Below are positions 38,218 through 48,858 of a stretch of 64,000 bases of DNA, piece by piece. The DNA lies in contig CAWIOX010000003.1 of assembly GCA_963837775.1 (NCBI GenBank), positions 1 through 64,000 of the forward strand, given 5' to 3'. The translations under genes and the position numbers were made by a program. The stretch is from CAWIOX01 sp963837775 (GTDB taxonomy: Bacteria > Pseudomonadota > Gammaproteobacteria > Burkholderiales > Burkholderiaceae_D). Position 1 is the stretch's first letter; each line of letters opens with the position of its first letter. The notes below the pieces were generated by a model that saw only the letters and a program-made list of their open reading frames with translations, did no database searches and was not told where the DNA came from.

Positions 38218-38649
38218 TCACTCGATCAAGGATGCCTGTCTTGGATTTTCGGTGACAGACTTGATTTTGGCTGGACGTACATGCCCGGCCTTGCGCATCG
38301 CCTTGACCAGATCGCCCATTGCGGCCCAAACCTCTGCCGCTTGATCGGCAGTCATGGGCACGTCGCCATTGAGGGCGTCGCAAGCACCACGCAGATTGAC
38401 GGCCAAAGAGTTGATGTAATGTTTGCGGTTCAGCCCGAGTGCGATCTGCCTTCTTTTGTCGCACTCCGCCTGTAGTTCATCCCTTTGCTCGACAGTCAGT
38501 TTGTCCAGCAAGCCGGCAGAAGGCTTGTACGTATACTTATCAAACGATCCGACCATTTTCACGATGGCACGGCATTTCACCTTGTCGTACCCTACATAGA
38601 CCAATACCTGGACCTTGCCGCCCTGCTCTTTGAATTGCACGTCTTGCAT
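38218..38649 (-). CDS. Hypothetical protein, 143 residues
   Basis: No recognised family. Basic, soluble, with a beta-rich N-terminus (KVQVLVYVGYDKVKCRAIVK) and a helical C-terminal half containing LTVEQRDELQAECDKRRQ and TADQAAEVWAAMGDLVKAMR. AAGGG is unusually close to ATG 38649, a weak point. It stands alone between gene-free stretches, which is typical of an accessory gene. It could be phage- or plasmid-derived, but no direct evidence is visible. Confidence 0.55.
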   Translation of the reverse strand: MQDVQFKEQGGKVQVLVYVGYDKVKCRAIVKMVGSFDKYTYKPSAGLLDKLTVEQRDELQAECDKRRQIALGLNRKHYINSLAVNLRGACDALNGDVPMTADQAAEVWAAMGDLVKAMRKAGHVRPAKIKSVTENPRQASLIE

Positions 38650-38813
38650 CCCTTTGAATATCTACAATACCCTCCGCCAACGTGCTGACCGGCGAGAAGG
38701 CGCGACAGCTAGCGTTGCGGTGAAACGGCCGACATCATCCAGCCAGACAGCGATTCTGTCAATCGTGTGCCGCTTAATTTTTTCTCAGCGCGGCTGGCCG
38801 AGCCAATAAGCAC

Positions 38814-38839
38814 AAAACGCGGCCTGACCGCGTTTTTTT
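38814..38839. terminator. Rho-independent-type terminator
   Basis: AAAACGCGG pairs with CCGCGTTTT around a 5-nt loop, with a T7 run on the plus strand. It lies between the orphan gene start and the end of the broken beta-oxidation gene. Confidence 0.7.
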
Positions 38840-38859
38840 AAAAACGATTGCATTCCTGC

Positions 38860-40937
38860 TCAAGCATTAAAAGACTTTCCTTCTGCGGCCAGCGTTAACA
38901 ACAACGGGGCCGGCGTCCACGCATCGCCGTGACGCCCTTTGGCATAGTGCGCGATCGCCGCCGCCACGTTTTGCAGGCCGACCGTGTCGGCATAAAACAT
39001 CGGACCGCCACGGAACAGCGGAAAGCCGTAGCCGGTCAGGTAGACGATATCGATATCGGAAGCGCGCAGCGCAATGCGCTCTTGCAGGATACGCGCGCCT
39101 TCATTGACCAGGGCATACACCAGGCGCTCGACGATTTCCTGATCGCTGATCTGGCGCCGCTCGATGCCGAGCTCGGTGGAATGCCGGACCAGCATGTCAT
39201 TGACCAGTTCGCGAAGCGCGCGCTGGCGCTCGCCGGCTGTGTAATCGTACCAGCCGGCCTGGTTTTTTGACCGTAACGCCCCAGTTCGCACAAACGATCT
39301 GCGGTTTTGGAATAGCTGATTTCCGGCCTTTCCAGATAACGGCGCTTGCGGATCGCCCAGCCGATGTCATTGCCGGCCATGTCGCTCATGCGGAACGGCC
39401 CCATTGCGAAGCCGAATTTTTCGAGCGGCCTGATCGACCTGCTGCGGCAAGCAGCCTTCTTCCAGCAGGAAGCCGGCCTGGCGGCTGTATTGCTCGATCA
39501 TCCGGTTGCCGATGAAGCCGTCACAGACGCCGGAGACCACGGCGGTTTTTTGATCTTCTTGGATAGCGCCATGACGGTCGCCAGCACATCTTGCCGGTTT
39601 GTGCGCCGCGCACGACTTCCAGCAGCTTCATCACGTTGGCGGGACTGAAAAAATGCGGTGCCGATCACGTCTTGCGGCCGCTGGGTAAAGCCGGCGATTT
39701 GATCCAGGTCCAGGGTCGACGTATTCGAGGCCAGGATCGCGCCCGGCTTCATCACTGCATCGAGCTTTCTGAACACGGTTTCCTTGACGCCCATGTCCTC
39801 GAACACCGCCTCGATCACGATATCGGCCTCGGCGATCTCCGCATAGGACAAGGTGCCGGCGATCAGATTGATGCGTTGCTCGAACTGTTCCGGCGTCAGC
39901 TTGCCCTTCTGCATCGTGTTTTCGTAATTCTTGCGGATCGCGGACAGCCCTGTTCCAGCGCTTCCGGCGTCATTTCCAGCAGCGTGACCGGGATGCCGGC
40001 ATTCGCGAAATTCATCGCGATCCCGCCGCCCATCGTGCCGGCGCCGATGATCGCGACCGAGCGGATCGCGCGCAGCGGGGTATCGGCTGGCACATCGGAA
40101 ATCTGCCGGCGGCACGCTCGCTAAAGAATGCGTGCCGCAATGATTTTGACTCGGTGGTTTGCACCAGCGCCATGAACAGATCACGTTCGAATTTCAGGCC
40201 GTCCTCGAACTGCATGCCGACGGCTGCCGCCACTGCTTCCACACACTGCGATGGCGCAGGAAACGGCCCGGCAGCGGCCTTGACGCGGCTGCGCGCGGAT
40301 GCGAAGAATGCTGCGTGATCGGGACAATCGATCGCGATGTCGCGCACTTTCGGCAGCGGCCGCAGAGCGGCGACCTTGTTGGCGAATGCCAGCGCGCCCT
40401 GCATCAGATCGCCCTCGATGATTTCGTTGAACAGCCCACTGTTGCCCAATTTTTCGGATGCAACCGGGTTGCCGACACGATCATGTCCAGCGCCATTTCG
40501 ACTCCCAGCACGCGCGGCAGGCGTTGCGTGCCGCCGGCACCGGGCAGCACGCCGATCTTCACTTCCGGCAGCGCAATCTGCGCACCAGGCGACGCCACCC
40601 GATAATTGCAGCCGAGCGCCAACTCCAGCCCGCCGCCCATGCAGATGCCGTGCATCGCGGCGATGACTGGTTTGCCGGAGCCTTCGACCAGATCGATCAG
40701 GGTATGCAAGTTCGGCTCCGCCAATGCCTTGGGTGAATCGAACTCCTTGATATCGGCACCGCCGGAAAACACCTTGCCAGCCCCGGCAATCACAATGGCT
40801 TTGATCGCAGGATCATTTTGCGCCGCCAGAATTGCTGCAACCAGTGCGCTGCGGGTGGCCAGGCCCATCCCATTGACCGGTGGATTGTTCAGCGTAACGA
40901 TGGCAACGGCACCATTGACTTGGTATTCGGCGGTCAT
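38860..40937 (-). pseudogene. Bifunctional enoyl-CoA hydratase/3-hydroxyacyl-CoA dehydrogenase, broken by about eight frameshifts
   Basis: A FadB/FadJ-like multifunctional enzyme of about 692 residues can be assembled across frames from ATG 40937 (AGGAAGAGAC just upstream). The hydratase domain has GKVFSGGADIKEF and GICMGGGLELALGCNYR; the dehydrogenase domain has SVAIIGAGTMGGGIAMNFAN and LASNTSTLDL; the C-terminal domain has GFIGNRMIEQYSRQAGFLLE and LTGYGFPLFRGGPMFYAD. Breaks lie near 40474, 40104, 39948, 39656, 39590, 39547, 39423 and 39263: six look like one-base losses and two like one-base gains. No in-frame stop or missing motif is seen apart from the shifts, so recent damage or poor sequence is more likely than old decay. 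It would act in beta-oxidation. Confidence 0.85.
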
Positions 40938-41076
40938 GTCTCTTCCTTTGTAAAAATAGTGTCTGTAGCGTTGGGGCGGCGGCTTGAAGCGGGAATAAAA
41001 ATGGATGTGATGTCGACTGCAACAGCTCACTATAACGCAATAAAAGTACGATCGTATTATTTTAGTCGAAAAAAAA

Positions 41077-41100
41077 CCGGAGACAAGCCAACGTCCCCGG
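41077..41100 (-). terminator. Terminator of binding-protein gene
   Basis: On the minus strand CCGGGGAC pairs with GTCTCCGG (one G-T type mismatch) around an 8-nt loop and is followed by a T8 run, just after the stop of the binding-protein gene. Confidence 0.75.
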
Positions 41101-41107
41101 CGCTTTT

Positions 41108-42418
41108 TTATTTGATTTTTTTGCGCACCAGGCCGCTGCGCCGCTCGTCTTCCGTATACGCATAATCAATTCGTCCGGAAGCCACTTTCCCCATGATCAG
41201 CATATTGGATGTAATCGCATCATGATCTTCTTTGGAAAATGGCTGGTCATAATTGGTAATCACGCCCTGATAGCGGCTATTCAAATGCTCAAGAGCCTCC
41301 TTGATTTTGATGCCATCCATTGATTTAGCCTGCCGTAACGCCAGATAAAGCAGATGCATGCCGTCATATCCTTGTGCTGCACTCATCGGCGAGGGAATGG
41401 ACTCCGACTTGGAAAGTCGCTGATAGGCAAGCAGAAAACCATTCTTGCTGGTAGAGCCGAAGTCCATGACAAAAGTTTGCGGCATCAGCACGCCATCTCC
41501 CGCCTTGCCTGCAGACTCGATGAAATTGCGCATTGAGAATGCCCAACTGCCAAGCATCGGCGCGCGCCAACCCTGCGCCTCCTTGTTTTTCGCAATGACC
41601 GCCAATTCCGGCCCGATGCCGAATACGACGACGGCCTGCGCGCCACTGCTCTTGGCCCGCTGTACTTGCGTAGTCATGTCCTTGTCACCGATGTTAAACC
41701 GATCTTCGGCCGTGATGACCAGGCCACTCAACTTCCCCTGCTCCCTGAAGGTCTTCAGGCCCACATCGCCGTAGGCAGTAGCATCGGCCAGCACGGCAAC
41801 CTTAAATAATCCACGCCGATTTAAATCATGCACCAGTGCTTGCGCCTCCAGATCGGCGGTAGGCGATATCCGGAAAATGTAATTCTCCGCAGCTGCAGGC
41901 GGCGCATATTTGCGCGTCAGGATGGTTCCGGTGGAAACGGCGATCAACAGCGGGATTTTGGCTTGTTGATATACATCGATCGAGGCCAGCCCTACGCCCG
42001 TGTTGACGATGCCGATGGTGGCCACCACTTTTTGCCGCGTCAAATCCTGTGCAATTTTCTTCCCAAGCTCGCTATTGGACTGATCGTCGAATTCAATCAG
42101 CTCCAGTTTTTTCCCATTGATACCGCCGATGGCATTTATTTCTTCGGTAGCGATGCGTATGCCATTGCGCATGCTTTCACCCATCGGGCTGGAGCCGCCG
42201 CTAAAAGGACCGGACACGCCGATCCTGAGCGAATTGTCCGTACCGCCTTCCGCCAGCGCAAAACAGCTATTGAAAGACAGCAAGCCAAATAGCAACGTGG
42301 AAAGAAATTGCCTTGGCCTCTTTTTCAGGCGCAGACCGCTTTGGTTTGTGAGTCGTGATGCAATGACCGGAACTTGCCCCATGTGCTGAGCCAAGCTGCT
42401 GCGTGTAAGACGATTCAT
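41108..42418 (-). CDS. Branched-chain-amino-acid-type ABC substrate-binding protein
   Basis: 436 residues from ATG 42418 (GGAG 7 nt upstream); the frame stays open to 42526. A signal peptide (FLSTLLFGLLSFNSCFALA) sends it to the periplasm after an unusually long N-terminal extension of about 35 residues. The ligand domain is of the LivJ/Peripla_BP_6 type: GVSGPFSGGSSPMGESMRNG, AIGGINGKKLELIEFDDQSN and VLADATAYGDVGL. No permease or ATPase is adjacent, and it is divergent from a damaged sensor kinase and its response regulator, so it may feed a signalling system. Confidence 0.87.
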   Translation of the reverse strand: MNRLTRSSLAQHMGQVPVIASRLTNQSGLRLKKRPRQFLSTLLFGLLSFNSCFALAEGGTDNSLRIGVSGPFSGGSSPMGESMRNGIRIATEEINAIGGINGKKLELIEFDDQSNSELGKKIAQDLTRQKVVATIGIVNTGVGLASIDVYQQAKIPLLIAVSTGTILTRKYAPPAAAENYIFRISPTADLEAQALVHDLNRRGLFKVAVLADATAYGDVGLKTFREQGKLSGLVITAEDRFNIGDKDMTTQVQRAKSSGAQAVVVFGIGPELAVIAKNKEAQGWRAPMLGSWAFSMRNFIESAGKAGDGVLMPQTFVMDFGSTSKNGFLLAYQRLSKSESIPSPMSAAQGYDGMHLLYLALRQAKSMDGIKIKEALEHLNSRYQGVITNYDQPFSKEDHDAITSNMLIMGKVASGRIDYAYTEDERRSGLVRKKIK

Positions 42419-42642
42419 TGTCCTGCTCCAAAGAAAGAGTAGTACTGCGCCGAATTTGGATTTGTGTAGCGCATGATTATCACTGCTTCGGGCCCGAAGC
42501 GGCAATTCGCCATCAAAAATTGGCAATCGGGTTTAGCAACGCATCAAATGGTGAAAATATTTGCAGTCAAATAGCCTAATGATTTCAGGCGCTTATCCCT
42601 ACAAACAAGCGGTCGCTAATCGATTCTGGGTTAAAGTAACGC

Positions 42643-42834
42643 CATGAAATTACGGCAAAAAATCATCTTGCTTGCAATTACGCCATTAATCCTGGCGTTA
42701 TGCGCGATCGCGCTCGCGGTGCGGCATCAGGCCACCCTGCTCGGGCAGCAGCAACGCGCAGATCAACGACAACCCGACATGCGGCATCGGCTTGCGCAAC
42801 ATGACTGAGCGCATGGAGGCAGTCAATGGAATCA
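42643..42834 (+). pseudogene. Remnant of a sensor histidine kinase with internal deletion
   Basis: The first 33 codons encode a membrane start (MKLRQKIILLAITPLILALC, then AIALAVRHQATLLGQ) like that of Cache-type sensor kinases. About 110 bp further on, a different frame reads GIGLRNMTERMEAVNG, the end of a NarL-type histidine-kinase ATPase domain. Everything between (periplasmic sensor, dimerisation and most of the catalytic domain) is missing, and the kinase is out of frame. It directly precedes a LuxR-type response regulator, its likely partner. Deletion or misassembly are both possible. Confidence 0.7.
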
Positions 42835-43456
42835 ACACCACTTATCAATATTCTTTTGATCGATGACCATCCGCTGGTGCGCGACGGCTTGCGCGCACGG
42901 CTGGAAGCGGTGCCCCACTTCCGGATTGCGGCCGAAGCCAGCAACACGCAAGAAGCATTGCAGCATGCAAAAACCTGCGAAATTGACCTGGCGCTGATGG
43001 ATATCAACCTGCGCGACAGCAGCGGCATCGACCTGACCGCGCAATTTCATGCCATTTTTCCCGCACATCGCGGTCCTGATTCTGAGCATGCACGACAAGA
43101 TGGAATACGTGATGCAATCGATGCAAGCCGGTGCGCGCGGCTATGTATTGAAAGATGCGCCGGGACGAGACATCGTGCTGGCGATCGATACCGTCATTGC
43201 CGGCGGCATCTATTACAGCCCCGGCCTGGCCATCCAGCTGGCGCAACCGATGGCGCCGGACATGTTGCTGACCCTGCGCGAGCGGCAGGTACTGCAGCAT
43301 ATTGCCGCCGGCAAGGCCAACAAGCAGATCGCGCAAGCGCTCGACATCAGCGTGCGCACAGTCGAAACCCACCGCCTGAACATCAAGCGCAAGCTGAACA
43401 TTGACGGCCAGGCCGAGCTGATCAAGTTCGCGGTCCAGAAGATGGATTTGACTTGA
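42826..43456 (+). CDS. NarL/LuxR-family response regulator (frame broken)
   Basis: About 209 residues after repair. Receiver domain: LLIDDHPLVRDGLRARLE with the acidic pocket, ALMDINLRDSSG with the phospho-aspartate, and GARGYVLKDAP. The helix-turn-helix is LRERQVLQHIAAGKANKQIA, then LDISVRTVETHRLNIKRKL. The break lies in a T5C3 run near 43054-43062; losing one base joins FHAIFP to HIAVLILSMHDK. The cognate kinase upstream is reduced to a remnant, so this regulator would be an orphan. Confidence 0.87.
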
Positions 43457-43493
43457 TCAGCTGCCGTGCTGCAGCGTCAATGGCGATTCTGGG

Positions 43494-45293
43494 TCACGCC
43501 AGCGTGAAAGTGCCAACCACCTCGTTCAACTTGATGGACATGTCCCGCAAGCTTTCGGCCGCGGCGGCAGACTGCTCGACCAGCGCAGAATTCTGCTGCG
43601 TCATCTCGTCCATATGCCCGATCGCCTTATTGACCTCTTCAATCCCGGCGCGCTGTTCCTGACTGGCGCCGGTAATCTCGGCCATGATGTCGGCCACGCG
43701 CTTGATCGAATTGACGACCTCATCCATGGTCCGGCCTGCATCATCGACCAGCGCGCTGCCGGCATCGACCTTCACCACCGAATCATCGATCAGCAATTTG
43801 ATTTCCTTCGCAGCGCTGGCGGAACGCTGGGCCAGACTGCGCACTTCCGATGCGACGACGGCAAAGCCGCGGCCCTGCTCGCCGGCGCGGGCCGCTTCCA
43901 CGGCCGCATTCAATGCCAGAATATTGGTTTGAAATGCGATGCCGTCAATCACGCCGATGATATCGACGATCTTGCCTGAACTTTCCTTGATCGAGCCCAT
44001 GGTATCGACCACCTGCAATACAACCTGCCCGCCTTTCATCGCCACCGTAGAGGCGGACGCCGCCAGTTGATTGGCCTGGCTCGCATTGTCCGCATTCTGC
44101 TTGACGGCGGAGGTCAATTCCTCCATCGAACTGGCAGTCTGTTCCAGCGCACCCGCCTGCGCTTCAGTGCGGGCAGACAGATCGGCATTGCCGGCAGCGA
44201 TTTCTCCCGATGCGACTCTGACCGACTCGCTGCTGCTGCTGATATCGCCCAGCACATGGGCAATCTTGTCGACGAAGCGATTGAAGGCGCGCGCAATCTG
44301 CGCCAGTTCATCCGTACCATCGGCATCCAGGCGGCGGGTCAGATTACCGTCACCCGATCCGATTTCATCCATCGCATCGCGCACCAGCGCCAGTTGCCTG
44401 AGTGCTTTGGCAATCAGCACAGTCAGCATCAACGCAGCCAATATGCTGACCAGCACCGCAGTGACGCCAGATGTCGCAAGCATCGCACTCAATGTTTTGG
44501 TCGCCTCGGCACGATCCAGCACGACCGCCAATATCCAGTCAGTCCCGGCGATCTTGCTCGCATACAGCATTCCAGCGCGGCCATTGACGACAAGATCGTC
44601 ACTCTGCTTGCTTTGCTCAAGCGCCAGCAATCCCTGGATCGAAAGGCCGGTGCCCAGTTCCGACAAGGGCTTCATCGCCATCTTCTGGTCCGGGTGGACC
44701 ACCATCGTCCCGCTGCCATCGACCAGGAAAGCGAAACTGTTCGGTGTCGGCTTGATCGACGCGACATTGGCCACCACATGATCGAGCAGAACGTCTGCCG
44801 CCACTACCGCGGTGACGGAGCCCGATGCGCCTACCGGCTCGGCGAAAGTCACCACCAGCTTACCGGTTCCCGCATCGACATAAGGTGTGGTGAGAATCGG
44901 CCCGCCGACCGCAAGCGCCTTGGTGTACCAGGGGCGCAGGGTCGGATCATAATCGGCAGGAACCCCATTCGGACGTGAAAAAATGGCGTGCTTGTCGGCA
45001 TAGCCGATATAAGCATTGTCGAATGCGCCAGCCTTATCGGCAGACGCCAGGAATGGCAGCGGATCAGGCACGCCGGCGGCCAGGGCAATCGACGATACGA
45101 CGGACTGCTTGGAACGCACCCACTCGGCAATCCCGGCAGAGTGGCTCTGCGAAAGCTGCAGCATCTGCTCATTCAATGACTCCAGCGTGCGCCACTTGGT
45201 CGTAATGAAATTGGCACCCACCACGAGCAGCATGGCCAGCACTACGATGGACACGCAAATGGCAATCAGCCTTGTACGAAGTGTTGAAAACAT
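43494..45293 (-). CDS. Methyl-accepting chemotaxis protein with dCache domain
   Basis: 599 residues from ATG 45293 (G6 run with a good Shine-Dalgarno just upstream). Membrane helix (IAICVSIVVLAMLLVVGANF), periplasmic dCache_1 domain (PTLRPWYTKALAVGGPILTT, then PYVDAGTGKLVVTFAEPVG), second helix near residues 280-305, HAMP (LDADGTDELAQIARAFNRFV) and the signalling domain with the invariant hairpin EAARAGEQGRGFAVVASEVR. Cache ligands are often amino acids or organic acids. Acts at the inner membrane with CheA/CheW, not encoded here. Confidence 0.93.
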   Translation of the reverse strand: MFSTLRTRLIAICVSIVVLAMLLVVGANFITTKWRTLESLNEQMLQLSQSHSAGIAEWVRSKQSVVSSIALAAGVPDPLPFLASADKAGAFDNAYIGYADKHAIFSRPNGVPADYDPTLRPWYTKALAVGGPILTTPYVDAGTGKLVVTFAEPVGASGSVTAVVAADVLLDHVVANVASIKPTPNSFAFLVDGSGTMVVHPDQKMAMKPLSELGTGLSIQGLLALEQSKQSDDLVVNGRAGMLYASKIAGTDWILAVVLDRAEATKTLSAMLATSGVTAVLVSILAALMLTVLIAKALRQLALVRDAMDEIGSGDGNLTRRLDADGTDELAQIARAFNRFVDKIAHVLGDISSSSESVRVASGEIAAGNADLSARTEAQAGALEQTASSMEELTSAVKQNADNASQANQLAASASTVAMKGGQVVLQVVDTMGSIKESSGKIVDIIGVIDGIAFQTNILALNAAVEAARAGEQGRGFAVVASEVRSLAQRSASAAKEIKLLIDDSVVKVDAGSALVDDAGRTMDEVVNSIKRVADIMAEITGASQEQRAGIEEVNKAIGHMDEMTQQNSALVEQSAAAAESLRDMSIKLNEVVGTFTLA

Positions 45294-45571
45294 ATTGAAG
45301 CCCCCTGTTAAAGCGTATTCCCGGCGCCGTACCGCCGGGGTGCTCATTTATGAAAGGGGGCGATTATACTGGCGCATCTCGAGATTGGTGTCGTTGCTTG
45401 CATGCATCAAAAAATATATAAATATCAAATATTTATCTTTTTTCTGGATGACTGCAAAAGAGTTGCCAATGATGAAAGCAATCGGGAATGTTGAAATTGC
45501 CAGTTGTGCAACGCAAGCACGCCAGTGCCACAGGGTTTCGGCCAGAGCGCAGCGCATCCTGCGCAGATCAA

Positions 45572-45598
45572 GGGGCGGGAATGACGCCTTCCCGCCCC
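45572..45598. terminator. Strong orphan hairpin
   Basis: A perfect 10-bp stem, GGGGCGGGAA with TTCCCGCCCC, around a 7-nt loop; a T-rich stretch follows 8 nt later. No gene ends directly before it on either strand, so it may be the remaining end of a lost gene. Confidence 0.5.
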
Positions 45599-45650
45599 GC
45601 TGCCTTTAGTTTCCCGGCATCTGAAAAATCCTTGCATTTCCACGTTAATC

Positions 45651-45690
45651 GGGGGTATGTGAAAACCATACGCTATATTACGCGGCGGTT
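45651..45690 (+). repeat. Dispersed GTATAT repeat, truncated copy 7
   Basis: GGGGGTATGTGAAAACCATA starts like the other copies, but the right half is absent where the IS30-like sequence begins. Its left flank (CACGTTAATC) resembles that of copy 8. Confidence 0.6.
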
Positions 45691-46776
45691 TCAGATACGA
45701 AGATGCAACTGAGCGCCAGGTAGAAGAGTCAGATGCGTTAGTATTGACTTTTTGACCAGCCAGTCGAAAGTTGCCGAAGATGCGCTACACACACCTGACT
45801 CAGGAAGAACGATACCAAATTTACGCACTGCGCGTACGAGGATTTAGCGGTAGAGATATTGCAGAAGAGCTAAAGCGCAGCGAAAGCGCCATCAGCCGTG
45901 AGCTCGAGCGTAATGCCATCGATGGCTGATGGAAGCCAGGCAGGGCGCACAACGTAGCGCAGGAGCGGCGAAAAAATAGTCGTAATGCACGGCGTGTCAG
46001 CGAGGCGGACTGGTCGCAGTGGAAGCTTACATCCGTCTGGATTGCTCGCCGGAACAAGCCATTGCGCGCCTGGCCCTAGAGGGAACGCCGGTGCCATCAG
46101 CCATGAGACGGTCTACAAGCGCATCTATGCGGACAAGAGCAACGGAGGCGACCTTGTCAAACATCTGCGCTGCCAGAAAGTCTATCGCAAGCGCTATGGC
46201 AGTGGTCAGCAGCGACGCGGCAGCATCATCAAGAACCGCGTCAGCATTGATGAGCGCCCGGAATCGTCACCAGAAGAGACGCATCGGTGACTGGGAAGGC
46301 GACACGGTGATCGGGAAAGATCAGCAGGGCGCGCTGGTGACGCTGGTGGAGAGATGCTCGCGTTACACCTTGGCCCGAAGAGTCGATAGCAAGCGGGAGT
46401 GTGGTCGGTGCGTCATCGACGGCATGCTGGAGCCGCACAAGGAGCAATGCCACACGATCACGTTTGATAACGGCACGGAGTTTGCCGGTCATGCCACGAT
46501 AGCGGCGCAGCTGCAAGCCGCAGTGTACTTTGCCCACCCTTACCATTCCTGGGAGCGCGGATTGAACGAAAACACCAATGGCTTACTGCGGCAATATCAT
46601 CCGAAAAAGACCAATTTCAAACACGTTAGTCAGGCACAAATTCACCGAACCGTACATAAACTGAACCATCGCCCCAGAAAATGTCTGGGCTACAGAACTC
46701 CGCATGAGGTATTCTTCGGTCTGAAAATACTCCCCTTAAAAACACAATTTAATTGCACTTCGTAGACTTGAATCTG
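45691..46776 (+). mobile_element. Degenerate IS30-family insertion element
   Basis: About 1.08 kb. Imperfect terminal inverted repeats share TACGAAG, then TGCAA: left at about 45695-45708, right at about 46751-46764 on the minus strand. The transposase inside is disabled. Boundaries are approximate. IS30 elements favour palindromic or repeat targets, which may explain the position beside repeat copy 7. Confidence 0.7.
45780..46765 (+). pseudogene. IS30-family transposase, inactivated
   Basis: Three frames are needed to read the protein. MRYTHLTQEERYQIYALRVR, then FSGRDIAEELKRSESAISRE is the N-terminal IS30 helix-turn-helix; it stops at TGA 45927-45929. Frame changes follow near 46018, 46095 and 46283. 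Later frames carry AISHETVYKRIYADKSNGG, RIGDWEGDTVIGKDQQGALV, CHTITFDNGTEFAGH and SWERGLNENTNGLLRQYHP, so the DDE catalytic region is recognisable. Multiple different lesions, including a real stop, indicate a dead copy. Confidence 0.85.
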
Positions 46777-46876
46777 TTTTCATGGCAATATTGAATCCGA
46801 CTTTTGCAAATTTCTCGTGCGAATGTAAGTGAGGGCGTGCGAGGTACCTGGGAAATTATTTCTTTTCACGTTTAAT

Positions 46877-46954
46877 GGGGGGGTATATGGTGAAAACCAT
46901 GCAGCGCCGCATGTATTCATTGGGGCATTAAAAATACACCGGCCAGTATATTTT
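46877..46954 (+). repeat. Dispersed GTATAT repeat, copy 8
   Basis: About 78 bp: GGGGGGGTATATGGTGAAAA, then CATGCAGCGCCGCATG (which could form a 5-bp stem), then GGGGCATTAAAAATACACC and GGCCAGTATATT. Lies between the IS30 relic and the acyl-CoA synthetase gene. Confidence 0.88.
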
Positions 46955-46985
46955 CATCCGAAAAACGGGCATCAGGCGGTTCCGC

Positions 46986-48638
<1,653 letters not shown>

Positions 48639-48858
48639 CGCTCCTCCGGATTATCTGATTGAAAACATTTAAAAAGTCATTTTCGAACGACTGTGCTAAA
48701 AAGGTCAACGATTTTCGATTGTGCAGGGCAATATCCGATCCGCCGGACGAATTTCTGGCGCGAATGAAAAACTGGCGCTCGGAAGATTTTTCCTCATCTC
48801 TGTCAAAATGTCATTTTGCGTGATGCGATTCGTGCACGCCTCACAACCAGGATAGTTT

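Larger units (their letters stand above)
45294..45780. other. Gene-free region before the IS30 relic
   Basis: About 485 bp with no supportable gene. It holds an A/T-rich chemoreceptor promoter region, an orphan G/C-rich hairpin at 45572-45598, a truncated repeat copy at 45651-45690 and the left end of the IS30-like element. Confidence 0.6.

Noticed and set aside
37960..38475. 171-residue plus-strand frame
   Set aside because: No ribosome site, Cys-rich atypical composition, and overlaps a better minus-strand gene.
45780..46765. Active IS30 element
   Set aside because: In-frame stop at 45927 and three frame changes in the transposase.
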